Source: CAYRGC01 sp964423795 (GTDB lineage: Bacteria; Patescibacteriota; Gracilibacteria; Peribacterales; Peribacteraceae). Taken from it: DNA of 64,000 nucleotides. The DNA lies in NCBI GenBank assembly GCA_964423795.1, contig CAYRGC010000002.1:90190-154189 (forward strand). The letters are read 5' to 3'. Made by a program: the position numbers and the translations under genes. This document shows, piece by piece, positions 32,660-41,225 of the stretch. Positions within the stretch are counted from its first letter, which is position 1; each line of letters opens with the position of its first letter. Below the pieces are notes generated by a model, which searched no databases, was not told the origin of the DNA, and was given only the letters and a program-made list of their open reading frames with translations.

Positions 32660-33761
32660 AGTTCCCGTCGGCGTGCTCTTGGATGAACCGTATGGGATGG
32701 ACGACGAAGCGGTCGGCGACCTCCGGCGACGGGACGGAAGGCGGCAGATAGGGCCGGTGATCCGTCTCCCCTGGCTGGCCGCGGTCGATCTGCAGGTGCA
32801 GGTGGGGGCCACTGGTGTTGCCCGTCATGCCCACGGTGCCGAGCGTCTGCCCGGGGCGGACCGTCTCGCCTTCGCGGACGGCGACCGTGCCGAAATGCCC
32901 GTAGATGGAATAGTAAACCTCGCCGCCCAGGCGGTGCTCCACGATCACGTGCAGCCCGAGGACGGAATCCTCTTCCACCGTGGCGACGCGACCGCCGGCC
33001 ACGGAGCCGACGGGCGTGCCGAGCGCGAGCTTGAGATCCACGCCCGGGTGCACCGCGGTGAACTCCGCGGCGTCCACGTCGTAGGCGCCGAAGAACTTGG
33101 TGGAGTAGTAGAGCTTGCGGGTGATCTCCTCCTCGTTGCGAGGATTCACGAGGTCCGAGAGGGGCCGCAGGAGCTTCGAGAGATCGTACGCGGGGACGGG
33201 GACGAAGTCGGCGTCCGTCATCTCGGCGTACGCGCGGTTCCACTGCGCGGGCGTCTTCATCGCGCCCCAGTCGGGCACGCGGGCCACGGGCGAGACCGAG
33301 CGCACGAAGGCGGGGAATCCTCCCGTCTCCGCCGACACCGCGGAGAAGGACGAGGAAGACGCCGAAAGGGGCCCTTCGACGTCGCCCGGAGCGGGCGCGG
33401 CGGCATGCTCCGGCACCCGGAAGGGCGCGCGGGAACGGACCGAGGAGGAGGATGCGGACTGCACGATGGACAGCATCGCGCCGGGACCGGCGGCCACGAA
33501 GTCCTTGCGCTTCACGACGGGACGGCGAACCCGGACCATGCGGCGGCGCATGCGGCGGGAGGAAGCGGACGACGAAGAACCGACGGACGCCGCGCGATAC
33601 TGCGGCAGGTCCTTGAGCAGATACGACCGCAGCCCGTCGGAATGCTGCAAAGCCATCACCGTCGAGAAGATCCCGATCACCGCGAGCGACACCACGCGTT
33701 CTCCGTGGCAGCGAAGCCACGTGCGGAGCGAATGCCAGAGGCGATATTGGTTTTTGTTCAC
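32658..33761 (-). CDS. Membrane-anchored M23 metallopeptidase with Ser/Arg-rich spacer
   Basis: 367 residues. An N-terminal membrane helix (VVSLAVIGIFSTVMALQ), then a Ser- and Arg-rich region up to about residue 155, a linker, and a C-terminal M23 LytM-type domain. The zinc ligands are visible: HPGVDLKLALG (HxxxD) and HLHLQIDRG (HxH), with YSIYGHFGTV between. M23 enzymes cut peptidoglycan cross-bridges. The start is GTG 33761, because TATAAT (33770-33775) ends 8 bases upstream with GTGACA 17 bp before it. Envelope-located, probably wall remodelling. Confidence 0.88.
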   Translation of the reverse strand: MNKNQYRLWHSLRTWLRCHGERVVSLAVIGIFSTVMALQHSDGLRSYLLKDLPQYRAASVGSSSSASSRRMRRRMVRVRRPVVKRKDFVAAGPGAMLSIVQSASSSSVRSRAPFRVPEHAAAPAPGDVEGPLSASSSSFSAVSAETGGFPAFVRSVSPVARVPDWGAMKTPAQWNRAYAEMTDADFVPVPAYDLSKLLRPLSDLVNPRNEEEITRKLYYSTKFFGAYDVDAAEFTAVHPGVDLKLALGTPVGSVAGGRVATVEEDSVLGLHVIVEHRLGGEVYYSIYGHFGTVAVREGETVRPGQTLGTVGMTGNTSGPHLHLQIDRGQPGETDHRPYLPPSVPSPEVADRFVVHPIRFIQEHADGN

Positions 33762-33769
33762 TTCGTGTT

Positions 33770-33798
33770 ATTATACTACTTTTTGTATTTTTTGTCAC
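33770..33798 (-). promoter_or_regulatory. Promoter: GTGACA, 17 bp, TATAAT
   Basis: On the minus strand, -35 GTGACA at 33793-33798 and -10 TATAAT at 33770-33775, in an AT-rich patch. The -10 ends 8 bases before the GTG start of the M23 peptidase. Confidence 0.75.
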
Positions 33799-33876
33799 TA
33801 TACAAGAAGAATGTCAAATACACGTATATGTGCCTCTATTGTCCTGCAAACGCCATTTAATCAGCGTATCGGAACA

Positions 33877-35322
33877 TTAGAACACGGCCGACCGTGGAAA
33901 CTCCAGGAGCTCCCATTTGCGGCTCTTCTGCAGCGCGCGGTGGAGGAACGACTTCACGATCTTGTAGGTATCCACATTAAAGTCCGGGACGGTGGCGCCC
34001 TCGAGGATATCGCGCAACGCATCCTCGTCGGAGCAGCTGCCGACGTGCGTCCAGTCGGAAAACACGTGGATCTGCTGCCGGTCGGTCTCGGCGCAGGTCT
34101 CGCGGATGCCGATCATTCCGTCGAAGGGCCAGCGTTGCTGGCGGATGCCGCCGAGCGCCTCCAGAAGAAGGGCGTTGTGGGCGGCGACGTCCATCTCCCC
34201 CGCGCAGGCGCCGCGGCACTTCTTGAGATGGTACGAGAAGCACGGTTCCCCGCGCCGTGCCGCCTCGATGCCGAGGACGGCCGGACAAAGCCCGTGCGCG
34301 TCGGCGATCTCCGCGAGAGCGGACTCGGCGACGCGCCGCGTGCCGAAGAAGCCGTAGCACTCGCCGATCTGCCCGGCGGAAAGCTCGTCCCCGCGGACGA
34401 CGGAAGGAACGAGGAAGCCGCGTTTGTCTTTCGCGAGGAGGAAGACGCAACGGCTCGAGATTCTCCGGAGCATGCGGTTATAGACCGGCATGTGCGCCTT
34501 GATGAGCTGCGACTCGAGGAGCAGCGCCCCGAGCTCGCCCGCGGTCTCGTGGCACTCGATGTCGACGATCTCCTGCGTGATCTTCATGTCCTTCGGCAGC
34601 GAGTGGTCGCCGGCGAAGTGCGAGAGCACGCGCGCGCGGACGTTCACGCTTTTGCCGATGTAGATGGGCCGGCGGTTCTTGCCCAAAAACACGTAGACGC
34701 CCGGCGTCTCCGGCAGGTCGTCCACGACGGTCTTCTGGATCGTCGTCGGGAGCGCCGGCGCCTGCAGGAGTTTCTTCACGGCCCAGTCGAACGTCTCCGC
34801 GCCGGACTCCTTGCGGGCCTTCACCCAAAACTGCAGCATCGCGTCGGCGTCGGCGAGCGCCCGGTGGCGGTCGTCGCAGTCGAGGTCGAAGCGCTCGATG
34901 AGGGCGTCGAGGTTGTGCGACTTCTGCGACGGGTGCAGCAGGCGCGACAGGCGCACGGTGCAGAGCGTCTTCGCCTGGTATGACCGCCCGGCGCGCCGCA
35001 GTTCGTTTTTGACGAAGGCGTAGTCGAAGCGCGCGTTGTGCGCGACGAACACGGCCCCCTCGAGGAGCGACAGCACGTCGTTGGCGATCGTGTCGAACGT
35101 GGGCGCGTCATAGAGATCCTCGTCGGTGATCCCGGTGATGTCCTGGATCAGCGGGGGAAGCGGGCGGTTGGGATGCACGAGGGACGACCATCGCTCGATC
35201 ACGCGATCGTCCCGCACGAGGATGACGGCGATCTCGATGATCCGGTGATGGAGGAAGCTGCCGCCGGTGGTTTCGGTGTCGACGAACGCGTACGTGACAC
35301 TCTCCTTCTTCCTGCGGGCCAT
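33877..35322 (-). CDS. DEDDh exonuclease fused to a UvrC-type GIY-YIG nuclease
   Basis: 481 residues. The N-terminal ~170 residues form a DnaQ-type 3'-5' exonuclease: AFVDTETTGGSF (Asp/Glu pair), FVAHNARFDYAF and HRALADADAM (His-x4-Asp). From about residue 200 a GIY-YIG domain follows (TPGVYVFLGKNRRPIYIGKS, RARVLSHF), as in the N-terminal half of UvrC, and a C-terminal region with CRGAC and other Cys. Similar epsilon-UvrC-N fusions are known in Actinobacteria and others; they probably act in DNA repair beside or instead of UvrC/Cho. TAGAGT (35332-35337) lies 9 bases before the ATG. Confidence 0.9.
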   Translation of the reverse strand: MARRKKESVTYAFVDTETTGGSFLHHRIIEIAVILVRDDRVIERWSSLVHPNRPLPPLIQDITGITDEDLYDAPTFDTIANDVLSLLEGAVFVAHNARFDYAFVKNELRRAGRSYQAKTLCTVRLSRLLHPSQKSHNLDALIERFDLDCDDRHRALADADAMLQFWVKARKESGAETFDWAVKKLLQAPALPTTIQKTVVDDLPETPGVYVFLGKNRRPIYIGKSVNVRARVLSHFAGDHSLPKDMKITQEIVDIECHETAGELGALLLESQLIKAHMPVYNRMLRRISSRCVFLLAKDKRGFLVPSVVRGDELSAGQIGECYGFFGTRRVAESALAEIADAHGLCPAVLGIEAARRGEPCFSYHLKKCRGACAGEMDVAAHNALLLEALGGIRQQRWPFDGMIGIRETCAETDRQQIHVFSDWTHVGSCSDEDALRDILEGATVPDFNVDTYKIVKSFLHRALQKSRKWELLEFPRSAVF

Positions 35323-35532
35323 AGGTCAGCGACTCTACGGTGAGCTCTTTTTGTACTCAAGGTTCGACTCGGGATTTTCCCGACTTTCTCGCGAAAATCG
35401 ACGACGGCACCGTCATCGCGAAAGCTTGTCCAGGAGACGAGAACGTTTTTCCGCGCCGCCGGAGTCCGTCTTTCTCCTCCCGTAACAGGAATGTACCCTC
35501 CGTGCGTCTTCATTCCGTCCCTTCCCTCGTCC

Positions 35533-36342
35533 ATGATGCACCAGCGTCTCCCCCTTCTCGCCGCGCTCGGTTCCCTGGCGTTCGCCATGGCCGCCTGCAC
35601 GCAAACGCAGGCTCCGTCGACGCCGCCCGCGTCCTCCGCGGCGGCTTCCGTCGCGGCCTCGTCCCGAAGCGGGTCCGGGGCGGCGCTCCGGGGCACCATG
35701 GTGGACTACGGCCCGACCGAGGGATACCTCTCCCTGCCGGCCGGGGAAGGCGTGCATCCGGCGATCGTGCTCATCCACGAGTGGTGGGGCCTCAACGACA
35801 ACATCAAGTGGTACGCGGATGAGTTCGCGAAGCAGGGATACGTCGCCCTGGCGGTGAACCTCTACAAGAAGGAGGCGACGACGGATCCTGCCGAGGCCCA
35901 GACGCTCGCCGGCGAGGTGCGCGACAACATGGACGACGCCTCCGCGAACCTGAAGGCCGCGGTGGACTACCTCAAGACGCGCCCCGAGGTGCAGACCGAC
36001 CGCCTCGCGTCCGTCGGCTGGTGTTTCGGCGGCGGCTGGAGCTACCAGATGGCCAAGAACGACATGGGCGTGAAGGCGACCGTGATGTACTACGGGCAGT
36101 TCGCGCCGGAGGACGACCTCTCCATGATGAAGGCGCACATCATCGGGCACTTCGGCGAGAACGACGAATCGATCCCCGTGGACGACGTGAAGGCCTTCCG
36201 CGCCAAGCTCGAGACGCTTTCGGGCGAGAACCAGGTCTTCATCTACCCGAACGAGGGCCACGGCTTCGCGCGAGAGCTCACGACGGAAAGCGCGAGGACG
36301 GCGTGGACCAGGACCCTGGATTTCCTGAAGCAGAACCTCTGA
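35533..36342 (+). CDS. Dienelactone hydrolase-family lipoprotein
   Basis: 269 residues. Lipobox AMAAC at about residues 18-22, a Ser/Ala-rich spacer, then an alpha/beta-hydrolase of the dienelactone hydrolase group: IVLIHEWWGLNDNIKWYAD, nucleophile elbow GWCFGGGW with the family's catalytic Cys, an Asp in HFGENDESIP and His in NEGHGF. It is anchored outside the membrane; substrate unknown (esters or lactones). ATG 35533 is followed by a second ATG. The leader (about 35500-35532) is C/T-rich, and TACCCT lies at 35496-35501. Confidence 0.9.
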   Translation: MMHQRLPLLAALGSLAFAMAACTQTQAPSTPPASSAAASVAASSRSGSGAALRGTMVDYGPTEGYLSLPAGEGVHPAIVLIHEWWGLNDNIKWYADEFAKQGYVALAVNLYKKEATTDPAEAQTLAGEVRDNMDDASANLKAAVDYLKTRPEVQTDRLASVGWCFGGGWSYQMAKNDMGVKATVMYYGQFAPEDDLSMMKAHIIGHFGENDESIPVDDVKAFRAKLETLSGENQVFIYPNEGHGFARELTTESARTAWTRTLDFLKQNL

Positions 36343-36352
36343 GGCGGGAAAG

Positions 36353-36422
36353 GTACGTTGGAAGATACAAGAGAAAAAACGTTCAGACGGACGTCTTCCA
36401 TCGTCCTTCTGTCTTCCGTCTA
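36353..36422. repeat. Hairpin-forming spacer between convergent genes
   Basis: AGACGGA at 36385-36391 can pair with TCCGTCT at 36415-36421, with GGAAGA/TCTTCC words around them. It is probably the shared terminator of the two converging genes, although it has no clean T run. Confidence 0.4.
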
Positions 36423-36683
36423 CTTCCCCCACCTCCAGCGCGGTTCCTCGCCCTTCGCGATGCAAATCCAGAGGAGGACGCCGGTGAGCAGCGAGACGTA
36501 CGGGAGGAAGAACGCCGCGAAGGCCGCGCCGGACTGCTGCCGATCGACGCCGAGAAGCAGCGCCACCCAGGTGGGCAGGAGCAGGAAGGCGACGTAGCCC
36601 GCCAGCACGGCCCATCCCTCCCACGTGCAGGGAACCCAACCGTAGCCGTACCGTTTCGCCGCGAACCACAAACGCTTCTTCAT
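36420..36683 (-). CDS. Small membrane protein, 87 residues
   Basis: Two membrane helices (WAVLAGYVAFLLLPTWVALLLG; AFFLPYVSLLTGVLLWICIA) with an aromatic N-terminus (KRYGYGWVPCTWEG) and a basic end (RWRWGK). TACGAT at 36691-36696 ends 7 bases before ATG 36683. I recognise no family name, though such short proteins with GYGWxPxTWxGW are common in bacteria. Confidence 0.72.
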   Translation of the reverse strand: MKKRLWFAAKRYGYGWVPCTWEGWAVLAGYVAFLLLPTWVALLLGVDRQQSGAAFAAFFLPYVSLLTGVLLWICIAKGEEPRWRWGK

Positions 36684-36735
36684 GGGGAATATCGTACCCG
36701 CGGCCGGGAAGCGCGCACGGAAATGCCGGAGATTT

Positions 36736-37359
36736 TCAGAAGGACAGGAACGCGAGCGGATCGCGCCACGCGCCGAGTTCCGCGGCGGACGGGACGTACC
36801 CCTTGAGCTCGACGGCCGCGCCCCGGTGCACCGAGAGGTGCAGGTGGGGACGCTCCCCGTCGGTCTCCGCCGAGAAGCCCTTTCCGAGATGCCCGACGGC
36901 GTCGCCGAGCCGGAGCGCGGCGCCGACCGACGGCAGGGACGCGGCGTCCAGATGCCCGTAGAGGATCGTGAGCGCCTCTCCCCCGAGCGTGCAGCTTTGC
37001 ACCAGCACGCCGCCGTATCCGCTCACGCGTCGCGCGAGGAGGACCGTTCCGTCGCAAAGCGCCGAGACCGGGAGCGCGTGCGGGTCCTCGCCGTCGCGAA
37101 CCTCGAAATCGGCCCCCGCGTGGTAGCCGGAGAAACGCTCGGGCTGCACGGGCGAGGTCTTGGGATCGATCCTGATGCCGAAAGGCTTCTTCGTGACCCG
37201 CGCGGGGTCGCAGATCCCGCGGGGAAGCTCCGGGGGCGCCGAATCGGACGAGGCGGCGACGGAGGAGGACGCAAGCGACGACACGTTCCCGAAGCCAGCC
37301 GACGGCGTCCGCGCGCAGGCGGCGAGCAGGAGGAGCGGAAGGAGGGCGAAGCGGCGCAT
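36736..37359 (-). CDS. M23 peptidase lipoprotein
   Basis: 207 residues. Lipoprotein signal with lipobox LLAAC at about residue 14, a short Ser-rich spacer, and an M23 domain with zinc ligands in GYHAGADFEVRDG (HxxxD) and HLHLSVHRG (HxH), plus LTILYGHLD. The Cys pair GICD and ALCDG may stabilise the fold. The ATG at 37359 opens the lipoprotein signal; the gene starts 14 bases after the membrane protein upstream, with which it probably forms an operon. A lipid-anchored wall hydrolase, complementing the M23 at 32658. Confidence 0.87.
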   Translation of the reverse strand: MRRFALLPLLLLAACARTPSAGFGNVSSLASSSVAASSDSAPPELPRGICDPARVTKKPFGIRIDPKTSPVQPERFSGYHAGADFEVRDGEDPHALPVSALCDGTVLLARRVSGYGGVLVQSCTLGGEALTILYGHLDAASLPSVGAALRLGDAVGHLGKGFSAETDGERPHLHLSVHRGAAVELKGYVPSAAELGAWRDPLAFLSF

Positions 37360-37373
37360 GCGCAGGAGGCGCG

Positions 37374-37622
37374 TCAGCGGGTGTCCGCTTTCTCGGACAA
37401 TCGCTCGCGATGGGGAAAGTGCTTCCGCCAACGGGCCTTGAGCTCCGCTTTGAAGGCATCCCAGTACCTGCGGATCGGCCGGGGAATGAGAAAGCCGAGA
37501 CCGAGAAGTTCCAGCCCCACGAGGATGAGCCACGCCCCCGGCGTCATCGGCGTCACGAGCGCGACGAAGCCGAACAGGAGGCACACGAGGCCCAGGATGC
37601 GGCGGAGCGCGAACGCGACCAT
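37374..37622 (-). CDS. Small membrane protein, PGPGW-like
   Basis: 82 residues. A membrane hairpin (ILGLVCLLFGFVALVTPMTPGAWLILVGLELLGLGFLI, read in two helices around TPMTPGAW) and a basic tail with alternating Lys/Arg. TPGAW resembles the signature of the PGPGW family. TAGGAT at 37629-37634 ends 6 bases before ATG 37622, so this is the promoter-proximal gene of the two-gene unit with the M23 lipoprotein. Confidence 0.72.
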   Translation of the reverse strand: MVAFALRRILGLVCLLFGFVALVTPMTPGAWLILVGLELLGLGFLIPRPIRRYWDAFKAELKARWRKHFPHRERLSEKADTR

Positions 37623-37858
37623 GCGGTCATCCTAACCCCCGGAAGACGGGACGCAAACCGTGACCGGAAATCCCCGACTTTTTTCCCGAGTTTCTTGCTT
37701 GTCCCGCTCCACGGGAGGGCGAAGCGGGGATATACTCGCGATGTAGTTTCCGCGATCTGCGACGGAGCGTGCACATCGGCGTCGGTCCCCCTTCCGCAAG
37801 AATCGTCCGCTTCCGAAGCAGAGCCGGAAACGACTGCGATTCCTTCCCGAACCTTCCC

Positions 37859-39043
37859 ATGACGAACCGACCGTCGGGCCTCCTGGCCCTCGCGCTCACG
37901 AGCGCCCTTCTCCTGCCGGCGTGCGCCGGCACCTCCGCGCAGGCCCCGGCGCAAGCGCAACCCCAAGCGCAAACGCCGCCGCCCTCCGTCGCCGCCGCAT
38001 CGGCCGAGGAAGCGATCATCGACGCCGTAGCGACATCCGATCCCGCCGTCGTGAGCGTGATCATCACGAAAGACCTGCCGAAGATCGAGCGCGTCTACGA
38101 ACAGGTCCCCATGTACGGCAACCGTTTCCCCGGCGACTCCTTCTTCAGCATCCCGCAGTTCCAGCAGAACGGCACCGAGAAGCGCGAGGTGGGAGGCGGC
38201 ACCGCCTTCTTCGTCACTTCTGACGGCCTCCTCATGACGAACCGCCACGTCGTGGAGGACGAGCAGGCCGAATACACGGTGCTGCTCAACGACGGCAAAC
38301 GGGTCCCCGCGACGGTCGTGGGCCGCGATACGACGAACGACATCGCCCTCCTCAAGATCGACGGATCGGGGTACCCGTTCCTCACCATCTCCTCGGCCGA
38401 GCCGCGCCTCGGACAGACGGCGATCGCCATCGGCAACGCGCTCGGCGAGTTCCGTAACACCGTGAGCGTGGGTATCGTGTCCGGCCTGCGCCGCTCGATC
38501 GTCGCGTCGGGCGCGAGCTCCCCCGAGCATCTCGACGAGATTCTCCAGACCGACGCCGCCATCAACGAGGGCAACTCCGGCGGGCCGCTCATCGGCACGA
38601 GCGGCGAGGTGATCGGCATGAACACGGCGGTCTCCTCCATCGGCCAGAACATCGGCTTCGCCCTCCCCGCCTCCGAGCTCTCGCGCGTGCTTGCGAACTA
38701 CCGGAAGAACGGCCGCATCGTCCGCACCTACATCGGCGTCCGGTACGAGGTGGTCACGCCCGAGCTCAAGGACGAGCGGAAGTTGCCGGTGGATCAAGGC
38801 GTGCTCGTGGCGCCCGGCGAGGATCCCGGCGACGTCGCCGTGCTCCCCGGCTCCCCGGCGGAGAAAGCCGGCATCAAAGCCGGCGACCTGATCGTCGCGA
38901 TCGACGGCACGAAACTCACCGAGGACGTGTCGCTCCTGCGGCTCATCCAGACGAAGTCCCCGGGCGAAACGGCGCGGCTCACGGTGCTGCGCGACGGCAG
39001 GGAGATGACGCTCGAGGTGACGGTGCAGGAGATGAAGGAATGA
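37859..39043 (+). CDS. HtrA/DegP-type serine protease, lipid-anchored, with PDZ domain
   Basis: 394 residues. Lipobox LLPAC at about residues 17-21, a Gln/Pro/Ala spacer, then a trypsin-like domain with the triad visible as MTNRHVVED (His), DTTNDIALLKID (Asp) and INEGNSGGPLIG (Ser). A PDZ domain follows (SPAEKAGIKAGDLIVAIDG). HtrA proteases degrade misfolded envelope proteins. Most HtrA proteins use a signal peptide or a membrane helix; a lipid anchor is less usual. The ATG at 37859 opens the lipoprotein signal; a -10-like TATACT lies well upstream at 37731-37736, which implies a leader of about 120 bases. Confidence 0.9.
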   Translation: MTNRPSGLLALALTSALLLPACAGTSAQAPAQAQPQAQTPPPSVAAASAEEAIIDAVATSDPAVVSVIITKDLPKIERVYEQVPMYGNRFPGDSFFSIPQFQQNGTEKREVGGGTAFFVTSDGLLMTNRHVVEDEQAEYTVLLNDGKRVPATVVGRDTTNDIALLKIDGSGYPFLTISSAEPRLGQTAIAIGNALGEFRNTVSVGIVSGLRRSIVASGASSPEHLDEILQTDAAINEGNSGGPLIGTSGEVIGMNTAVSSIGQNIGFALPASELSRVLANYRKNGRIVRTYIGVRYEVVTPELKDERKLPVDQGVLVAPGEDPGDVAVLPGSPAEKAGIKAGDLIVAIDGTKLTEDVSLLRLIQTKSPGETARLTVLRDGREMTLEVTVQEMKE

Positions 39044-39060
39044 ATCCCGAGGACCGAGCG

Positions 39061-39105
39061 CCAAATCCCAAGCCGGCCGGCTTGGGATTTGGGTTTTGGG
39101 ATTTG
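39061..39105 (+). terminator. 32-bp perfect palindrome followed by G-tracts
   Basis: CCAAATCCCAAGCCGG (39061-39076) is the exact reverse complement of the next 16 bases (39077-39092). The right arm continues into GGGTTTTGGGATTTGG, giving three GGG runs plus GG with 4-base spacers. It probably ends the htrA transcript; the last bases reach to within 6 bases of the rsmE -10 box. Confidence 0.65.
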
Positions 39106-39122
39106 GTGATTAGAATGCGTCC

Positions 39123-39818
39123 GTGCGCCTCCACCGCTTCTTCGTCGGCACGGCGTTCGATCGGGACCGCGAGACGGACCTGACGGACGGCGACCTCGTG
39201 CACCAGCTTTCGAGCGTGCTCAGGCTGCGCGAGGGGTCGTCGCTGGTCCTGCTCGACGGAAAGGGCAACGAAGCCGACGCGGAGATCGTGTCCGTCGGCA
39301 AGAAGGCGGTCCGCGTGCGCGTCGGCGCCGCAAGGACGTCTGGCCGGGAAGCGGAGCGCGACGTGACGCTCTGCTGCGCCGTGCTCCGGCGCGAGAACTT
39401 CGAATGGGTCGTGCAGAAGGCGACGGAATCGGGCGCGAAGCGCATCATCCCCCTCCTGACGGAACGGACGGTGAAGACGGGGCTCAACGCGGAGCGGCTC
39501 CGGCGCATCGCGATCGAGGCCATGGAGCAGTGCGGCCGGGGGACCTTCCCGTCGATCGACGAACCGATGACGCTCGCGGAGGCGGCGCAGGCCCTGAAGG
39601 ACCGACCGTCGGTCTTCTTCCACCTCGGCGGCGATCCCTCCTGGGAAACGCGCCTGGGGAACGGTCCCGTCGCGTGCTGGATCGGCCCCGAGGGCGGCTG
39701 GTCGGACGCGGAAGCCGCGTGGGCGACCGAACGCGGATATGCGATCGCGTCGCTCGGCGGTCTCACCCTGCGCGCCGAAACCGCCGCGGTCGTCGCGACG
39801 TATCTGGCGGGGCGCTGA
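39123..39818 (+). CDS. rsmE: 16S rRNA (uracil(1498)-N(3))-methyltransferase RsmE
   Basis: 231 residues. N-terminal PUA-like part from HRFFVG with DLVHQLSSVLRLREGS, then a SPOUT (trefoil-knot) domain with QKATESGAKRIIPLLTERT, CWIGPEGGWSDAE and LGGLTLRAETAA, the last two being the SAM-binding knot signatures of RsmE. It methylates U1498 of 16S rRNA. The start is GTG 39123: TAGAAT at 39111-39116 ends exactly 6 bases before it, and the protein begins as the family does. Confidence 0.95.
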   Translation: MRLHRFFVGTAFDRDRETDLTDGDLVHQLSSVLRLREGSSLVLLDGKGNEADAEIVSVGKKAVRVRVGAARTSGREAERDVTLCCAVLRRENFEWVVQKATESGAKRIIPLLTERTVKTGLNAERLRRIAIEAMEQCGRGTFPSIDEPMTLAEAAQALKDRPSVFFHLGGDPSWETRLGNGPVACWIGPEGGWSDAEAAWATERGYAIASLGGLTLRAETAAVVATYLAGR

Positions 39819-39821
39819 CCG

Positions 39822-40403
39822 TCAGCTCTGCGTGCAGGTGCTCGGGGTGCCGCTGCAGGAATATCCCGGTTCGACGTGGCAGTAGGCGGAGCAGCCGTCG
39901 CCGTCGTAGGCGTTGCCGTCGTCGCAGTCCTCCTTGCCGGAAGCGATGACGCCGTCGCCGCAGGCGTACCAGCACGAGGAAGGCTGGCCCTTGTTGCAGT
40001 TGAACCCGGATTCGACCTTGCACGCGGACGAGCAGCCGTCGCCGGAGACCGCGTTGCCGTCGTCGCACTCCTCATTGAGGAGGATCAGCTTGTCCCCGCA
40101 GCGCGCTCGCTCGTACTCGACGGGCGCGCGGGAGGAGGAAGACGCCTCGGCGGCGGCGCCGGAAGCGGTCCTGAGCACCTGGCGGCGCGTGGTGGGAGTG
40201 ACGAGAAAGGTGCGTCCGCCGATCTTGCGCTTCGCGGGCGCCTGCGAGGACGAGGAAGCGGCGCGATGGATCGCGCGCTCACCGCGCACGAGCGCGAGCG
40301 ACGTATCGAAGGAGACGAGGCCCGACGCGCAGATCGTCACCGAGCCCACGACCGCGAAGAGCGGGAAGACGTCGGCGAGTTCGCGGATGGCGGAGCGGAT
40401 CAT
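39822..40403 (-). CDS. Exported protein with DUF4215 (Myxococcus Cys-rich) repeats
   Basis: 193 residues. Signal anchor near the start (LFAVVGSVTICASGL), a Ser/Arg-containing spacer, and two DUF4215-type Cys-rich repeats (NEECDDGNAVSGDGCSSACK; KEDCDDGNAYDGDGCSAYCH) followed by a third incomplete one ending in CTQS. In such repeats conserved Cys form disulfides; they occur on large extracellular proteins of myxobacteria and CPR. It lies 31 bases downstream of the SLH protein on the same strand, likely one operon. It converges with rsmE, 3 bases from its stop. Confidence 0.82.
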   Translation of the reverse strand: MIRSAIRELADVFPLFAVVGSVTICASGLVSFDTSLALVRGERAIHRAASSSSQAPAKRKIGGRTFLVTPTTRRQVLRTASGAAAEASSSSRAPVEYERARCGDKLILLNEECDDGNAVSGDGCSSACKVESGFNCNKGQPSSCWYACGDGVIASGKEDCDDGNAYDGDGCSAYCHVEPGYSCSGTPSTCTQS

Positions 40404-40434
40404 GGATGGACGGGGAAGAGGGAACGACACGGAT

Positions 40435-41199
40435 TCAGACGCGGGCCTCCTCCTTCACCTTCACCTTGAGGCGGGTGTAGAGGATCTTCGCGACTTCGGC
40501 GCGGTTGATGTTCGCGTCCGGACGGAACACGCCCGTGGGATTGCCCGAGACGTCCTTGTCGCCGCTCACGATCCCGCGGCTCACCGCGTAGGCGACGTCC
40601 GCCTCGTACTTGTGCCCCTGCGTGTCCTTGAAGGAGGAGAAGAGCGGCAGCACCTTGTCGCCGAAGGCGTCGTGCATCATCGAAAGGAGCTCCGCGCGGT
40701 GCACGGGACGGTTGAGGTCGACCTCCGCGCCCTGGAACAGGCGCATGCCGTATTCCTCCGCGCACGACACGTAGAGCTTGGCCCAATGGGTCGCGGCCTG
40801 CTTGTTGATGGTCGGCCGCAAGCACAGCGTCTCGTCGACGTGCGCCGCCTTGTAGACCATCTTGAGGGCCTCCGCGACCGTCACCGCGTTCGTCGGACGG
40901 AACTCTCCGAGCGGGACGCCCTGCGTATCCTTGTACCCGGTGACGATGCCCCACGACGCGACGGACCCGACGTACGGGGAGAACCAATCGCTCTCGCGGA
41001 CATCGTGGAACTGCGGCCCGGAGATGTCCTCGAGCTTCTGCGTGAGATCGGAAAAATCGCCGACGTGGCTGACCTGATACACCTCGATCTCGGTGCGGAG
41101 CATCGCGAGCTCGTCGAGGAACGCCTTCGTGACGGGGACGAGCGCGACGAGACCGAGGACGGACGCCGTGATGCCGAACGCGAGGGAGGGACGACGCAA
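40435..41199 (-). CDS. Membrane-anchored SLH-domain protein
   Basis: 254 residues. A single N-terminal helix (GITASVLGLVALVPVTKAF), a short coiled segment and two to three SLH domains (WFSPYVGSVASWGIVTGYKD with FRPTNAVTVAEALKMV; HWAKLYVSCAEEYGMRLF; DVAYAVSRGIVSGDKD with FRPDANINRAEVAKIL). SLH domains bind secondary cell-wall polymers, so the protein could tie the membrane to the wall or S-layer. The start is a TTG at 41199, with TATAAT at 41226-41231 and TTGAAG 17 bp further upstream; an alternative start is not evident. Confidence 0.82.
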   Translation of the reverse strand: MRRPSLAFGITASVLGLVALVPVTKAFLDELAMLRTEIEVYQVSHVGDFSDLTQKLEDISGPQFHDVRESDWFSPYVGSVASWGIVTGYKDTQGVPLGEFRPTNAVTVAEALKMVYKAAHVDETLCLRPTINKQAATHWAKLYVSCAEEYGMRLFQGAEVDLNRPVHRAELLSMMHDAFGDKVLPLFSSFKDTQGHKYEADVAYAVSRGIVSGDKDVSGNPTGVFRPDANINRAEVAKILYTRLKVKVKEEARV

Positions 41200-41225
41200 G
41201 GGTGTGGGATGTGTATTTCAGGTGA

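Noticed and set aside
35340..35470. A coding-looking stretch (DFPDFLAKIDDGTVIAKACP) upstream of the dienelactone hydrolase
   Set aside because: Short, no start signal, no recognised family, and the frame runs through the signal-peptide region of the next gene in another frame. Not enough to call a gene fragment.
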